The notes under the pieces are model-generated. The model did not search any database, was not told the origin of the DNA, and was given only the letters and a program-made list of their open reading frames with translations. A program made the position numbers and the translations under genes. This document shows positions 1 through 7,516 of a DNA stretch of 21,233 nt, piece by piece (positions within the stretch are counted from its first letter, which is position 1; every line of letters starts with the position of its first letter). The DNA comes from CAKSQF01 sp964568425 (GTDB lineage Bacteria; Bacillota; Clostridia; Oscillospirales; CAG-272), in NCBI GenBank assembly GCA_964568425.1, contig CAZMPO010000023.1, positions 1 to 21,233 of the forward strand. The letters are read 5' to 3'.

Positions 1-1736
1 CTTTTCATTGTTCCCGTAAGCGATACACTTCCCGTGAGCTTTCTGTAGCTTTCAACACAGAACGAATATCTGTACTCCTGTCCGGGCTCAAGCTTGTGGT
101 AATCATCGTATGAGGTATATACAAGCGGTAGTTTGCTGGGGGTGATCTTTCCGTCCGAATATGTACATGTATCGTTGTTATATGTCGCCGGGCGAGTAAA
201 CTCGCCAAGCGTCATCGGAATAGGCCATGCAGCAGGCATAGAGTCCTCGCCGTAGCTGTTTACCGAGAACCTAACATAATACTTTTCTGCCGTATACGCG
301 CTCGGTTCAAGGTCGATAACATTATTCGGCACATAGCCGTCCTGTGCAACAAAGCCAAACGACAGGTTCTTAGTATTCGCTCTTCCTCTTGCCTCGACGT
401 CGACGACCGACTTTCCGTGGACATGCAGACCGTATTGATGCCTGCTCGTCGGGCCGCCGTATTGTGAAACTCCCGTGTTGCCGATGCCGTATCCGCCCAC
501 CGTTTTTATCTTGAGCGTTGAATCGATAACATCGACACCGCGAACCGACGTGATTATGCCGCTGTAAACATCGGTTATCTCCACTTTACTGCCGTTTCTG
601 ATGATAATGCCCGCCTCGTTGCAGTCGGCAGGTACGGTCGATCCGTTCTTCAATTTGTAATTGCCGTACTCGTCCTTGATTCCGTACGTGATACCTCGTC
701 TCAGATCACCTTTCAATGTGACAGTTGAGTTATCGATAATCAGCTTTTCGGTACCGTCCTCGCTGGCACAGTTCCAGTACAAAACATCATCGTAGCCGGT
801 TCGTACGGTGAGATTCTCGGGTGCGTATTGGCGGATCAACTGAGCCTTAACGGTACTGTCCTCGATGGTGCCAAATCCGTGAATGTCGCCCTTCAGAGTG
901 ACTTTACTGTTGATTATCTCCGAGAACATAAAAATTCCCGCGTCACTTTCAACCTCGCTGTCAACAATTCTCGCATTGACGATATCTCCGAGCGACATAC
1001 AGTATTCAGCCCCATATATATCGTATTTCTTGGCAAATCCACCATATGAATAGATCTTGCAGTTTTCGATATTCGTTGACTTTGCCATCGTGTTGACAAC
1101 AGTCTCATCAATACGGTTATCTGTGTAATAATTGTTAAAGACGACCATGGTATCGTAGATGAACAGATCACCGTTCGCCCTTAAGTTAGAAATTGTAGAG
1201 TTCGAGCGAGGCCAAGCCTGTCCTGCTTCAACATCGGCTTTGCCGCACTCAAGATAAAGGTCACAGCCCGAATCCTTGTCGGTCAATATGTACATATCAC
1301 CTGTCGCATAAATTAGGAATGGGGCTAATCTATACCAATCTCCCAGAACAGTAGCAGTAGATGTGATCTTATTACTTTCACCCTTGAGCAATACTACGAT
1401 GTCGCCGTCTATCTTTATCGGTCCGCCGTCGTAATTATCGAGGGTCAGGACGCCGTTTGCATAAGAGGCAGACCCTTCATCCTTATCTTTTTTATTTTCG
1501 TAAGTGAAGGTCTTTTTTTTCGTAAGATCATATGTTTTATCGATCTTCATTACTTCATCAGCGCCATTATCTGTATAAAACCAAATATTGGTCGGTGCGT
1601 TCAGTTTTGAGGTGTCCACGTTGTGTTTTTCGGATGACACTGTCGCCGCGCTTATTTTGAGCGGTGGCAATACCATCGGCAGAATGCCGATAAGGATAGC
1701 TATGCTCATAACAAAGCTGATAATTCTCTTTTTCAT
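1..1736 (-). CDS. Secreted repeat-rich exoprotein, N-terminal part (3' end outside window)
   Basis: The minus-strand frame is open from ATG at 1736 to the left edge, 578 codons without a stop. The start is set by GGAGGAAAATT directly before the ATG. Residues 1-31 form a signal peptide: MKKR, a hydrophobic core, then a likely cleavage after ISAA. The mature part is rich in short beta-strand repeats (for example GVLTLDNYDGG, IDNSTVTLKGD, IRNGSKVEITD), typical of right-handed beta-helix or carbohydrate-binding-like exoproteins of Clostridia. I see no catalytic motif and no LPXTG signal, but the C-terminus, where anchoring domains would lie, is missing. Role is inferred: a cell-surface or secreted protein that may bind glycans or other cells. 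It is divergent from the solute-binding protein operon at 2287. The gene and its export are well supported; the function is open. Confidence 0.8.
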   Translation of the reverse strand, partial: MKKRIISFVMSIAILIGILPMVLPPLKISAATVSSEKHNVDTSKLNAPTNIWFYTDNGADEVMKIDKTYDLTKKKTFTYENKKDKDEGSASYANGVLTLDNYDGGPIKIDGDIVVLLKGESNKITSTATVLGDWYRLAPFLIYATGDMYILTDKDSGCDLYLECGKADVEAGQAWPRSNSTISNLRANGDLFIYDTMVVFNNYYTDNRIDETVVNTMAKSTNIENCKIYSYGGFAKKYDIYGAEYCMSLGDIVNARIVDSEVESDAGIFMFSEIINSKVTLKGDIHGFGTIEDSTVKAQLIRQYAPENLTVRTGYDDVLYWNCASEDGTEKLIIDNSTVTLKGDLRRGITYGIKDEYGNYKLKNGSTVPADCNEAGIIIRNGSKVEITDVYSGIITSVRGVDVIDSTLKIKTVGGYGIGNTGVSQYGGPTSRHQYGLHVHGKSVVDVEARGRANTKNLSFGFVAQDGYVPNNVIDLEPSAYTAEKYYVRFSVNSYGEDSMPAAWPIPMTLGEFTRPATYNNDTCTYSDGKITPSKLPLVYTSYDDYHKLEPGQEYRYSFCVESYRKLTGSVSLTGTMK

Positions 1737-1751
1737 AATTTTCCTCCGTTC

Positions 1752-1765
1752 GACCAAATTTGGTC
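1752..1765. promoter_or_regulatory. 14-bp perfect palindrome before the exoprotein start
   Basis: GACCAAATTTGGTC is a perfect 14-bp palindrome starting 16 bp upstream of the exoprotein ATG, just beyond its GGAGG ribosome binding site on the minus strand. The position fits an operator or a leader hairpin. No clear -35/-10 pair for the minus gene was found nearby, so its relation to the start of transcription is unknown. Confidence 0.4.
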
Positions 1766-1814
1766 ATTTAATTAATTTTATTTTCAAGGCATTACACCTA
1801 TACCTGCAGATCAA

Positions 1815-1906
1815 GTTTGTAAAATCGCAAACATCCGCCGCGAGCGGTCATCGGCGGTGAGAAAATCTCAAAAAAATCAAGATTTGTTATTATTCGGTCG
1901 CGATTT
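1815..1906. repeat. Inverted-repeat cluster in the divergent intergenic region
   Basis: Four inverted repeats are packed together. GTTTG 1815-1819 pairs with CAAAC 1828-1832. CCGCCG 1835-1840 pairs with CGGCGG 1852-1857. TGAGA 1858-1862 pairs with TCTCA 1866-1870. AAAATCGC 1821-1828 pairs with GCGATTTT 1899-1906 and would enclose the second and third. This is the centre of the 550-bp gap between the divergent exoprotein and solute-binding protein genes. It could be a folded leader of the minus-strand gene or a set of protein-binding sites. Confidence 0.4.
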
Positions 1907-1909
1907 TAC

Positions 1910-1938
1910 TTGACTAAAGCGATAAAATATGATATAAT
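1910..1938 (+). promoter_or_regulatory. Promoter of the solute-binding protein/LuxR operon
   Basis: TTGACT 1910-1915, 17-bp spacer, TATAAT 1933-1938: a near-consensus sigma-A promoter. It lies in the first copy of a 27-bp exact tandem duplication. The second copy supplies a weaker pair (ATGACT and TATAAA). The predicted transcript has a leader of about 340 nt before the ATG at 2287. Confidence 0.75.
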
Positions 1939-1964
1939 GACTAAAGCGATAAAATATGATATAA
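1911..1964. repeat. Exact 27-bp tandem duplication over the promoter
   Basis: Bases 1911-1937 and 1938-1964 are identical and directly adjacent. Each begins TGACTAAAGCG and ends ATATGATATAA. Each copy carries most of the -35, the whole spacer and most of the -10, so the duplication copies a promoter or operator unit. Confidence 0.9.
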
Positions 1965-2024
1965 AATATTGTATATTTATATATAATACGAACAAGGCAA
2001 GGTTCGCAAAAAAGATCAGGTAGG

Positions 2025-2139
2025 ATGGGGCGAGCTCTGAGCTTCATTGGCGTGCAGACAGAGCTGTTTCATCAGAAACGGGGTACCCCATTCGATTATT
2101 GAAACCGGCAAGGACCGATACCCTCCTTCGGAGATCCTT
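2025..2139 (+). ncRNA. Candidate structured leader RNA (cis-regulatory, unidentified)
   Basis: This GC-rich block sits inside an AT-rich leader and can fold into a three-way junction. The closing stem is ATGGGG 2025-2030 with CCCCAT 2086-2091. Arm one is AGCTCTG 2033-2039 with CAGAGCT 2059-2065. Arm two is GTTTC 2066-2070, loop ATCA, GAAAC 2075-2079. A second domain follows: AAGGA 2110-2114 with TCCTT 2135-2139, enclosing CTCC 2123-2126, TTC, GGAG 2130-2133. GGGGTACCCC (2080-2089) competes with the closing stem. I could not match it to a known riboswitch class. It lies between the mapped promoter and the solute-binding protein gene, so a ligand- or protein-responsive leader is plausible. Confidence 0.4.
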
Positions 2140-2170
2140 ACAACTATATTATACGGATTTTTTCGCATTT

Positions 2171-2202
2171 GTCCCCCCCAAACCCCCTAAAATTGGGGGG
2201 AC
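2171..2202 (+). promoter_or_regulatory. C/G-tract hairpin in the leader with alternative pairings
   Basis: GTCCCCCCCAA 2171-2181 pairs with TTGGGGGGAC 2193-2202 with one bulged C. The loop holds a second C5 tract (2183-2187) that can instead pair with the same G-run. Two mutually exclusive stems of this kind fit an attenuator or switch. There is no U-run directly after it (T6 only at 2213-2218), so it is not a standard terminator. It lies about 75 nt before the ribosome binding site GGAGG at 2276-2280. Confidence 0.45.
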
Positions 2203-2286
2203 GGCAACAAGATTTTTTCGACAATTTGCAGGTGGGAAGCGAAAATCCGAATAATCAGTCAACAAACACCGTTTTGGAGGTCAATC

Positions 2287-3651
2287 ATGGAATCAACACA
2301 GAAAACGAAAAAGAGCATGAAATTGATACGCGTTGTCGTCGCACTCTTTGCAGGACTATGCCTTATACTCTCTCTTGCCGCGTGCTCGGAGAAGACACTG
2401 CTCGATCCGAAGGAGCCGATAACGCTCACGATGTGGCATGTATACGGCGAGCAGGCGGACTCACCGATGAACCGTCTGATCGAGGAGTTCAACAGCACTC
2501 TGGGACGCGAAAAAGGGATAATCATCAATGTCTCGCTTATGTCATCGACCGCGCAGATCGGCGAAAAGCTTCTTACCGCGCAGGGCGGTGAGGCGGGTGC
2601 GATGGACATGCCCGATCTCTTCTTCTGTCACAACAACAATGCGGAGGAGCTGGGAGCAGAAAATCTGCTCGACTGGAAGAGCGTATTTGACGATGATGAG
2701 CTGTCGGAATATGTCCCCGAGTTTATCGAGGATGGAATGGTAGGTAAGCGGTTGTCGGTCTTCCCGATATCCAAATCCACGCACATGCTTTTCATTGCGG
2801 GTGGGCAATTCGAGCGTTTTTCGACTGCGACGGGTGTAACATACGACAGTCTGTCAACATGGGAAGGATTTTTCTCTGCCGCCGAAAAATACTACGAGTA
2901 TTCGGGCGGCAAGCCTTTCTGCGCGCTTGACTACCCCATCCGTGCGATCGAGCTTAACATGCTGGAGCAGGGCGGCAAGGACATTTACACAGCGGACGGA
3001 TGGTATGATTTTGACAATACCGATCTCAAAAGCTCCTACATGCTCTTTGCCGAGGCGATCGCAAAGGGTCACATCATCGTATCCGATCTTTATTCGAACA
3101 CGCAGGTCATGACGGGCGAGGTCATGGCAGGGCTCGGATCATCGGCTTCCATTTTATATTACAATGACACGATCACCTATCCCGACAACACATCCGAGAA
3201 GATGGATCTGCAGGTACTGCCTCCGCCGACTGCGGACGGTCACGATCTGCTTGTGACGCAGGCGGGTGTCGGTCTTTGTGCGTACAAAACGACCGATCAG
3301 AAGGCTGAGGCGGCAGCGGTATTCGCGCGCTGGCTCACCGATGCCGAGCGAAATCTCAAATTCTGTGTTGAGACGGGTTACATGCCCGTCAACAAGGCAT
3401 CCTTTGACAAGATAAAGAGCTACGAGTTCAAATCGGACGCCTACAAAAATCTGTACAGTGCGATCGTCAAGGTCAACGAGAGTGCGACCGCTGTCAGAGA
3501 GCCGTCCTTTGTCGGTTACTACAACAAGATCTACTCGCTTTATGACAAGCTGCGCGATCTGCAAAAGACGATGCCCGAGCGATACAAGGGCGGCGAGAGT
3601 GCAGAGGTTTTGGCGGACGAGCTTTGGGAGCTTTTCAAAGGGATAAAGTAA
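2287..3651 (+). CDS. Extracellular solute-binding lipoprotein (sugar ABC type)
   Basis: 454 residues. The start is fixed by GGAGG 2276-2280, six bases before the ATG. A basic N-terminus and hydrophobic core end in lipobox LAAC, so Cys33 is the lipidated residue and the protein is anchored outside the membrane. The mature part has the look of family 1/8 solute-binding proteins: ITLTMWHVYGE near the start, then a two-lobed alpha/beta length. Such proteins normally bind sugars or oligosaccharides for an ABC importer. No permease or ATPase gene accompanies it. The next gene begins one base after its stop codon and encodes a two-TM LuxR regulator, so this protein may hand its ligand state to that sensor. 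A remote importer partner cannot be excluded. The binding ligand is unknown. Confidence 0.9.
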   Translation: MESTQKTKKSMKLIRVVVALFAGLCLILSLAACSEKTLLDPKEPITLTMWHVYGEQADSPMNRLIEEFNSTLGREKGIIINVSLMSSTAQIGEKLLTAQGGEAGAMDMPDLFFCHNNNAEELGAENLLDWKSVFDDDELSEYVPEFIEDGMVGKRLSVFPISKSTHMLFIAGGQFERFSTATGVTYDSLSTWEGFFSAAEKYYEYSGGKPFCALDYPIRAIELNMLEQGGKDIYTADGWYDFDNTDLKSSYMLFAEAIAKGHIIVSDLYSNTQVMTGEVMAGLGSSASILYYNDTITYPDNTSEKMDLQVLPPPTADGHDLLVTQAGVGLCAYKTTDQKAEAAAVFARWLTDAERNLKFCVETGYMPVNKASFDKIKSYEFKSDAYKNLYSAIVKVNESATAVREPSFVGYYNKIYSLYDKLRDLQKTMPERYKGGESAEVLADELWELFKGIK

Positions 3652-3652
3652 A

Positions 3653-5293
3653 ATGATGAGAATACCGACACTTGCAAAGAAAAAGCAAACGCTGAGGCGA
3701 CAGCTTTTTATGTACATGTGCGTGCTTGCGGCACTGCTTTGTGCTCTTCTGCTTATCGGGATGACGCTGATCGGCAGTTTCACGGGCACGAAAGCACGGC
3801 TGTCCGACACGCTGGACTTTCAGTTGAAGGTCTTTGAGCGGCAGATCGACACATATTACGACAATCTTGCCGTGATGAGTGTACAGCTTTCCGAGGCGAC
3901 CACAAAGATTCTCGAGGGCTACATGGCGGAGAGCGGCACAAGCTTTGACGAGATAAGTGGTTCGCAGGCGCATATTACAGAGCTTCAGGAGCGGCTTATC
4001 GAGCCTCTGCGGCACAAATTATGGGAGGCCGACTGCACGGGCACGTTTATAATGCTCGATGCACAGGTCAATCCGTCTGTCGAGAATGCAGAGGTATCGC
4101 GATCGGGCATATATCTGCAGAGAAACAGTCTTGAGGTCACCGACACAAACGTCCTGCTCTATCGCGGACTTGCGCAGATCGGCAAGGATCACGACTGCAT
4201 GCCGCACCGCAAATGGCGGCTTGAATTCAACACAGAGCTTGTTCCGAACTATGACGAGCTGAAAAACGGTGCGGCACATCCTCTGCGCCAAAGCTACAGG
4301 ATTTCGGATGTAGTAAAGCTCCCCGGGACAGATCAGCATGTAATGCTGATGATGGTACCGCTTCTTTCGGACGAGGGCGATTTTTACGGAATCTGCGGAT
4401 TTGAGATAAACGAGGGCTATTTCAAGCAGAGATTTTCCCAGCCGTCAGAGCTTGACAGGGCGGTATTCTGCATATCAAAAAGCAGTGGCGAAATGTCCAT
4501 ATCCGAGCAGGCACTGAGTGCGGGGGTCCTGAACAAGTACTATCTCGAACCGAGCGGAACATTTGCGCAAACTTCATTCGGCGAGGGAATGACAAAATAC
4601 AAAAGCGATGGCGACGAATATGTCGGCGTAACGCGCGAGATAAGCCTATGCCCCGCCTCCTGCATGTCATCGATCGGCGTTTTGATCCCGATGCAGGACT
4701 ACAGTAACATGCTGACTCGTGACACGGTGCGTGTGGTGCTGTTGATATCGGCATTCGCTCTGAGTGCTGTCGTATTGTCGCTGTTTTTCACAAAGCGTTA
4801 TCTAAAACCGATCAAAGACGGTCTTGACAGCATACGGCGCAAGGAATACGAGCAAAGCGATATCAAAACCGCCGAGATTAGCGATCTTTTTGCCTATCTT
4901 GCCGAGCAGGATCGTGCAAACGAGGCTGAGCTGAATCAGCTCCTTCGGGAGAAGAACGAGGCACTCGATGCCGTTTCGGAGATGCAGAGCAGATACGACG
5001 AGGTCGAGCGGACGACAAAGCGTCTTGCATATTCGCGAAAGGACGAGATCGACCCTTACGATTACGAGAATTTCAAAAAGGGACTTGGTCTGCTGACCGA
5101 AAAGGAAAACGAGGTACTGAGGCTGTACATCGCGGGCAACACGGTCAAGGACATCATAAAGATACTCGGTCTGCAGGAATCGACGGTGCGATATCACAAC
5201 AAGAACATTTACTCAAAGCTTGGTGTGCATTCATTGAAGCAGCTGCTGAGATATGCCGCAGTGCTTGAGCAAGAAGAGGCAAACGATCAATGA
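3653..5293 (+). CDS. Transmembrane sensor with C-terminal LuxR-type HTH
   Basis: 546 residues. The start ATGATG follows the upstream stop after one base; either ATG could be used. TM1 is about residues 18-40 and TM2 about 359-379. Between them is an extracytoplasmic sensor region of about 315 residues, of Cache-like size. After TM2 comes a coiled coil (about 418-465), then a LuxR/GerE HTH at 478-537 (LTEKENEVLRLYIAGNTVKD, then QESTVRYHNKNIYSKLGV). There is no histidine kinase, receiver or HAMP motif, so this appears to be a one-component membrane-bound transcription factor. The tight link to the solute-binding lipoprotein suggests sensing through the bound lipoprotein. The likely targets are its own promoter region and the divergent exoprotein gene; that is inference. 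Confidence 0.85.
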   Translation: MMRIPTLAKKKQTLRRQLFMYMCVLAALLCALLLIGMTLIGSFTGTKARLSDTLDFQLKVFERQIDTYYDNLAVMSVQLSEATTKILEGYMAESGTSFDEISGSQAHITELQERLIEPLRHKLWEADCTGTFIMLDAQVNPSVENAEVSRSGIYLQRNSLEVTDTNVLLYRGLAQIGKDHDCMPHRKWRLEFNTELVPNYDELKNGAAHPLRQSYRISDVVKLPGTDQHVMLMMVPLLSDEGDFYGICGFEINEGYFKQRFSQPSELDRAVFCISKSSGEMSISEQALSAGVLNKYYLEPSGTFAQTSFGEGMTKYKSDGDEYVGVTREISLCPASCMSSIGVLIPMQDYSNMLTRDTVRVVLLISAFALSAVVLSLFFTKRYLKPIKDGLDSIRRKEYEQSDIKTAEISDLFAYLAEQDRANEAELNQLLREKNEALDAVSEMQSRYDEVERTTKRLAYSRKDEIDPYDYENFKKGLGLLTEKENEVLRLYIAGNTVKDIIKILGLQESTVRYHNKNIYSKLGVHSLKQLLRYAAVLEQEEANDQ

Positions 5294-5295
5294 CA

Positions 5296-5334
5296 AACAG
5301 CTGACTGCATTTTAGTGCGGTCGGCTGTTTTTTT
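5296..5334 (+). terminator. Intrinsic terminator of the solute-binding protein/LuxR operon
   Basis: ACAGCTGACTGCA pairs with TGCGGTCGGCTGT (two G-U pairs) around a short T-rich loop, followed by T7. It begins directly after the stop codon at 5291-5293. Confidence 0.9.
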
Positions 5335-5365
5335 GAAGGGTGGCGATCTATTTAACAAAAAGGTG

Positions 5366-5394
5366 TTGATTTTTTTGAGTAATTGTGGTACAAT
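5366..5394 (+). promoter_or_regulatory. Promoter of the carboxypeptidase fusion gene
   Basis: TTGATT 5366-5371, 17-bp spacer, TACAAT 5389-5394, with the extended element TGTGG just upstream of the -10. The predicted start of transcription is near 5401, directly at the base of the leader hairpins. Confidence 0.75.
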
Positions 5395-5403
5395 ATTGCA
5401 TGT

Positions 5404-5490
5404 CCGTGCGGAATTTGGCAAGATTTTTCAGAATTCCGTCACGGGACGCAAAGTTTAGCCGTCTTTATCGGTAAAGCATCCCTTTCGAAA
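5404..5490 (+). ncRNA. Candidate structured leader of the wall-peptidase gene
   Basis: Hairpin one: CCGTG 5404-5408 and GGAATT 5410-5415 pair with AATTCC 5432-5437 and CACGG 5440-5444. Hairpin two: GGGA 5443-5446 and GC 5448-5449 pair with GC 5476-5477 and TCCC 5479-5482, with an inner stem TTTA(G)CCG/CGGTAAA. The two share bases 5443-5444. A small CCTTTCGAAAGG hairpin at 5481-5492 overlaps the ribosome binding site area. GGGACGCAAAG (5443-5453), with GGCAA at 5417-5421, resembles core bases of the GEMM-I (c-di-GMP-I) riboswitch. The other conserved parts of that class are not evident, so class membership is only a weak suggestion. Confidence 0.4.
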
Positions 5491-5501
5491 GGAAAACCAC
5501 A

Positions 5502-7511
5502 ATGACAAAATTAAGAAAAATCGGGTATCTCGCGGTCGGCGTTGCGCTTCTCATGCTGTTGATCTCCTGTTCGGATAACGCAGACAGCTCGGAGCTGACG
5601 ACCATTTCGCCGACTCTCGCGTACTCGACATCCACAGATACCAAGCCTCCCGAAACAACCGCCGTTTTGCCGCAATCGACGACGACTTTGGCAGATCCGA
5701 CCACCGACACATCGGTGCCGATCACAACGAAGACCCCGACGACGACCTTGCCTACGGTGACGACGACTGTCGCGCCGACAACAACGGCAGACGATCCGAC
5801 GGTGCCGCCGACGGTCGACAGCAAAAAGGACAGCGAGATCGTGAAGGTCATCGATCACATCCCCGACATACATGTCGATCTGCGATACGCCGGCGAGAAC
5901 AATCTCTCGGGCATCGCGATATACGATTACAAGGATGCATATCTGCGTTACGGCACGGTCAAAAAGCTTGCAAAGGTTCAGGCAAAGCTTCGCGAGCAAG
6001 GTCTGTCACTGCTCATCTGGGACGCGTACCGTCCGTACAGCATGCAGCATAAGCTGTATATGATACTGCCCGAATGTGCGACTAATCCGCAAAACGGGAA
6101 ATATGTCGCCTTCAACACGGGCGGAACGCTTGCGCTGGCGATCGTCAAAGCCGACGGAAGTGCCCTGCCCTTGCCGTCCGATTTTGACGAGGACGGATCA
6201 AAGGCGGACAGAGATTTCTCGGAGCTTTCATCGGAGAAGGCGAAATACGCAAAGCTGCTCGACGAGCTCATGACGGCAAACGGATTTGAGCAGTATCTCA
6301 CGACAAAATGGTATCGCTACACTGACAGCGTATCCTATCCCATCGATTACAAAATGACCATTGGCGAGGAGGGGATCACCGTTTGCGAAAAATGGACAGT
6401 TGAGTGTGAACGAACATTAAATCTGCGCAAATACGCGTCGACGTCGTCGAAGATCCTTGACAAGATCCCGCGCGGCACCAAGATCACGGTATTCTTCATG
6501 CACGGAACGTTTGCCTATGTTGAGTACAACGGCACGCGCGGTTATGTCCTTGCGGCATATCTGGTGCAGTCGGAGGCTGACGGATGGAAGAGCGAGCTGT
6601 CGACAGTCAAGCCGATCGACAATTACAGCTACTCGCAAATGAACGCCGATCTGAAGTCGCTCGCGGCAGAATTTCCCGATCTGCTCAAGCTGTCGTCGAT
6701 CGGCAAGAGCGAGCTTGGCAAGGATCTGACGCTTGCCATCCTCGGAAACGAAAAGGCCGAGAAAAAGATATTTGTCTCAGCCGCGATCCACGCGCGCGAG
6801 CACATGATCGCACTTTACTCAACGGCGCAGATCGAATACATGTTAAGAAACCCCGACATGATCTGCGACGGAACAGATTACACATTTGCAGAGCTTCTTG
6901 ACAAGGTCTGCATCTACATAGTCCCGATGTCAAATCCCGACGGAATCGAGATAGTGCAGACACTCACGATCCCCGACGCGTTCAAGAGCAAATACGCGTC
7001 CGATCCGACATATTACGCAAGTCAATGGAAGGCGAATGCCCTCGGTGTCGATCTCAACATGAATTTTGATGCCGAATGGGACAAAGCGGGCAAGCGACCC
7101 ACCGATTCGAAAACTCCCGCATATCTAGGATACAAGGGCACAGCCCCCGAGTCTGCCGCCGAGGCAAAAGCACTTGCGGATTTTATCAGAGAGAACAAAT
7201 TCGACTTTGTTCTTTCCTATCACATGATGGGCTCTGTCATTTATTGGGAGTACGGCGACAACAAAGCCGTCATCGAGCAGAGCCGCGAGATCGCACTGAG
7301 GATCGCCGCGCAGTCGGGCTATCCGCTCGGCGAACCGGGATCTTCAAGCGTCGCGGGGCTCAAGGATTACGTCATGTCAAAGTTGGCGACTCCCTCTCTC
7401 ACGATCGAGTTCGGCACAGAGGCAGCCCCTGCGGAGATACGAGATTTTGACAACATCTGGGCACGCACCAAAAACCTCCTCGCCATCTCAGCCGATTGGG
7501 TACTTGAATGA
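5502..7511 (+). CDS. Lipoprotein fusion: VanX-like pseudo-dipeptidase, SH3, M14 carboxypeptidase
   Basis: 669 residues. Lipobox LISC gives Cys23 as the lipid anchor. A Thr/Pro-rich linker follows (about 30-105). Domain 1 (about 115-285) is VanX/M15D-like: WDAYRP at 173-178 keeps the VanX Arg. However, the zinc motif SxHxxGxAxD is replaced by N205-T-G-G-T-L-A-L212, and the EWWH motif by K269-W-Y-R272, so it should be inactive. An SH3 domain (about 297-360) likely binds wall. Domain 3 (about 365-669) is an M14 peptidase with H430, E433 and H574 as zinc ligands and E636 as catalytic Glu. The usual NRNF is N519-M-N-F. Loss of that Arg recalls the M14C gamma-D-glutamyl-meso-DAP peptidases. Predicted role: trimming peptidoglycan stem peptides outside the cell. 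It stands alone as one gene between its own promoter and terminator. Confidence 0.88.
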   Translation: MTKLRKIGYLAVGVALLMLLISCSDNADSSELTTISPTLAYSTSTDTKPPETTAVLPQSTTTLADPTTDTSVPITTKTPTTTLPTVTTTVAPTTTADDPTVPPTVDSKKDSEIVKVIDHIPDIHVDLRYAGENNLSGIAIYDYKDAYLRYGTVKKLAKVQAKLREQGLSLLIWDAYRPYSMQHKLYMILPECATNPQNGKYVAFNTGGTLALAIVKADGSALPLPSDFDEDGSKADRDFSELSSEKAKYAKLLDELMTANGFEQYLTTKWYRYTDSVSYPIDYKMTIGEEGITVCEKWTVECERTLNLRKYASTSSKILDKIPRGTKITVFFMHGTFAYVEYNGTRGYVLAAYLVQSEADGWKSELSTVKPIDNYSYSQMNADLKSLAAEFPDLLKLSSIGKSELGKDLTLAILGNEKAEKKIFVSAAIHAREHMIALYSTAQIEYMLRNPDMICDGTDYTFAELLDKVCIYIVPMSNPDGIEIVQTLTIPDAFKSKYASDPTYYASQWKANALGVDLNMNFDAEWDKAGKRPTDSKTPAYLGYKGTAPESAAEAKALADFIRENKFDFVLSYHMMGSVIYWEYGDNKAVIEQSREIALRIAAQSGYPLGEPGSSSVAGLKDYVMSKLATPSLTIEFGTEAAPAEIRDFDNIWARTKNLLAISADWVLE

Positions 7512-7516
7512 ATTCG

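Noticed and set aside
1911..1964. Repeat pair considered as a CRISPR fragment
   Set aside because: The two copies are directly adjacent with no spacer, and no cas gene is present.
2101..2126. Similarity of GAAACCGGCAAGG to the SAM-I riboswitch core
   Set aside because: Other SAM-I core segments, including the upstream AGAG and GAGGGA parts, are absent; the match is too short.
2169..2591. Open frame of 140 codons starting in the leader
   Set aside because: It runs into the solute-binding protein gene in another frame, lacks a ribosome binding site, and has low-complexity composition.
5465..5851. Minus-strand open frame rich in Val/Gly opposite the carboxypeptidase fusion
   Set aside because: It is the antisense reading of the Thr/Pro-rich linker codons, with no start signal; the plus-strand gene explains the sequence.
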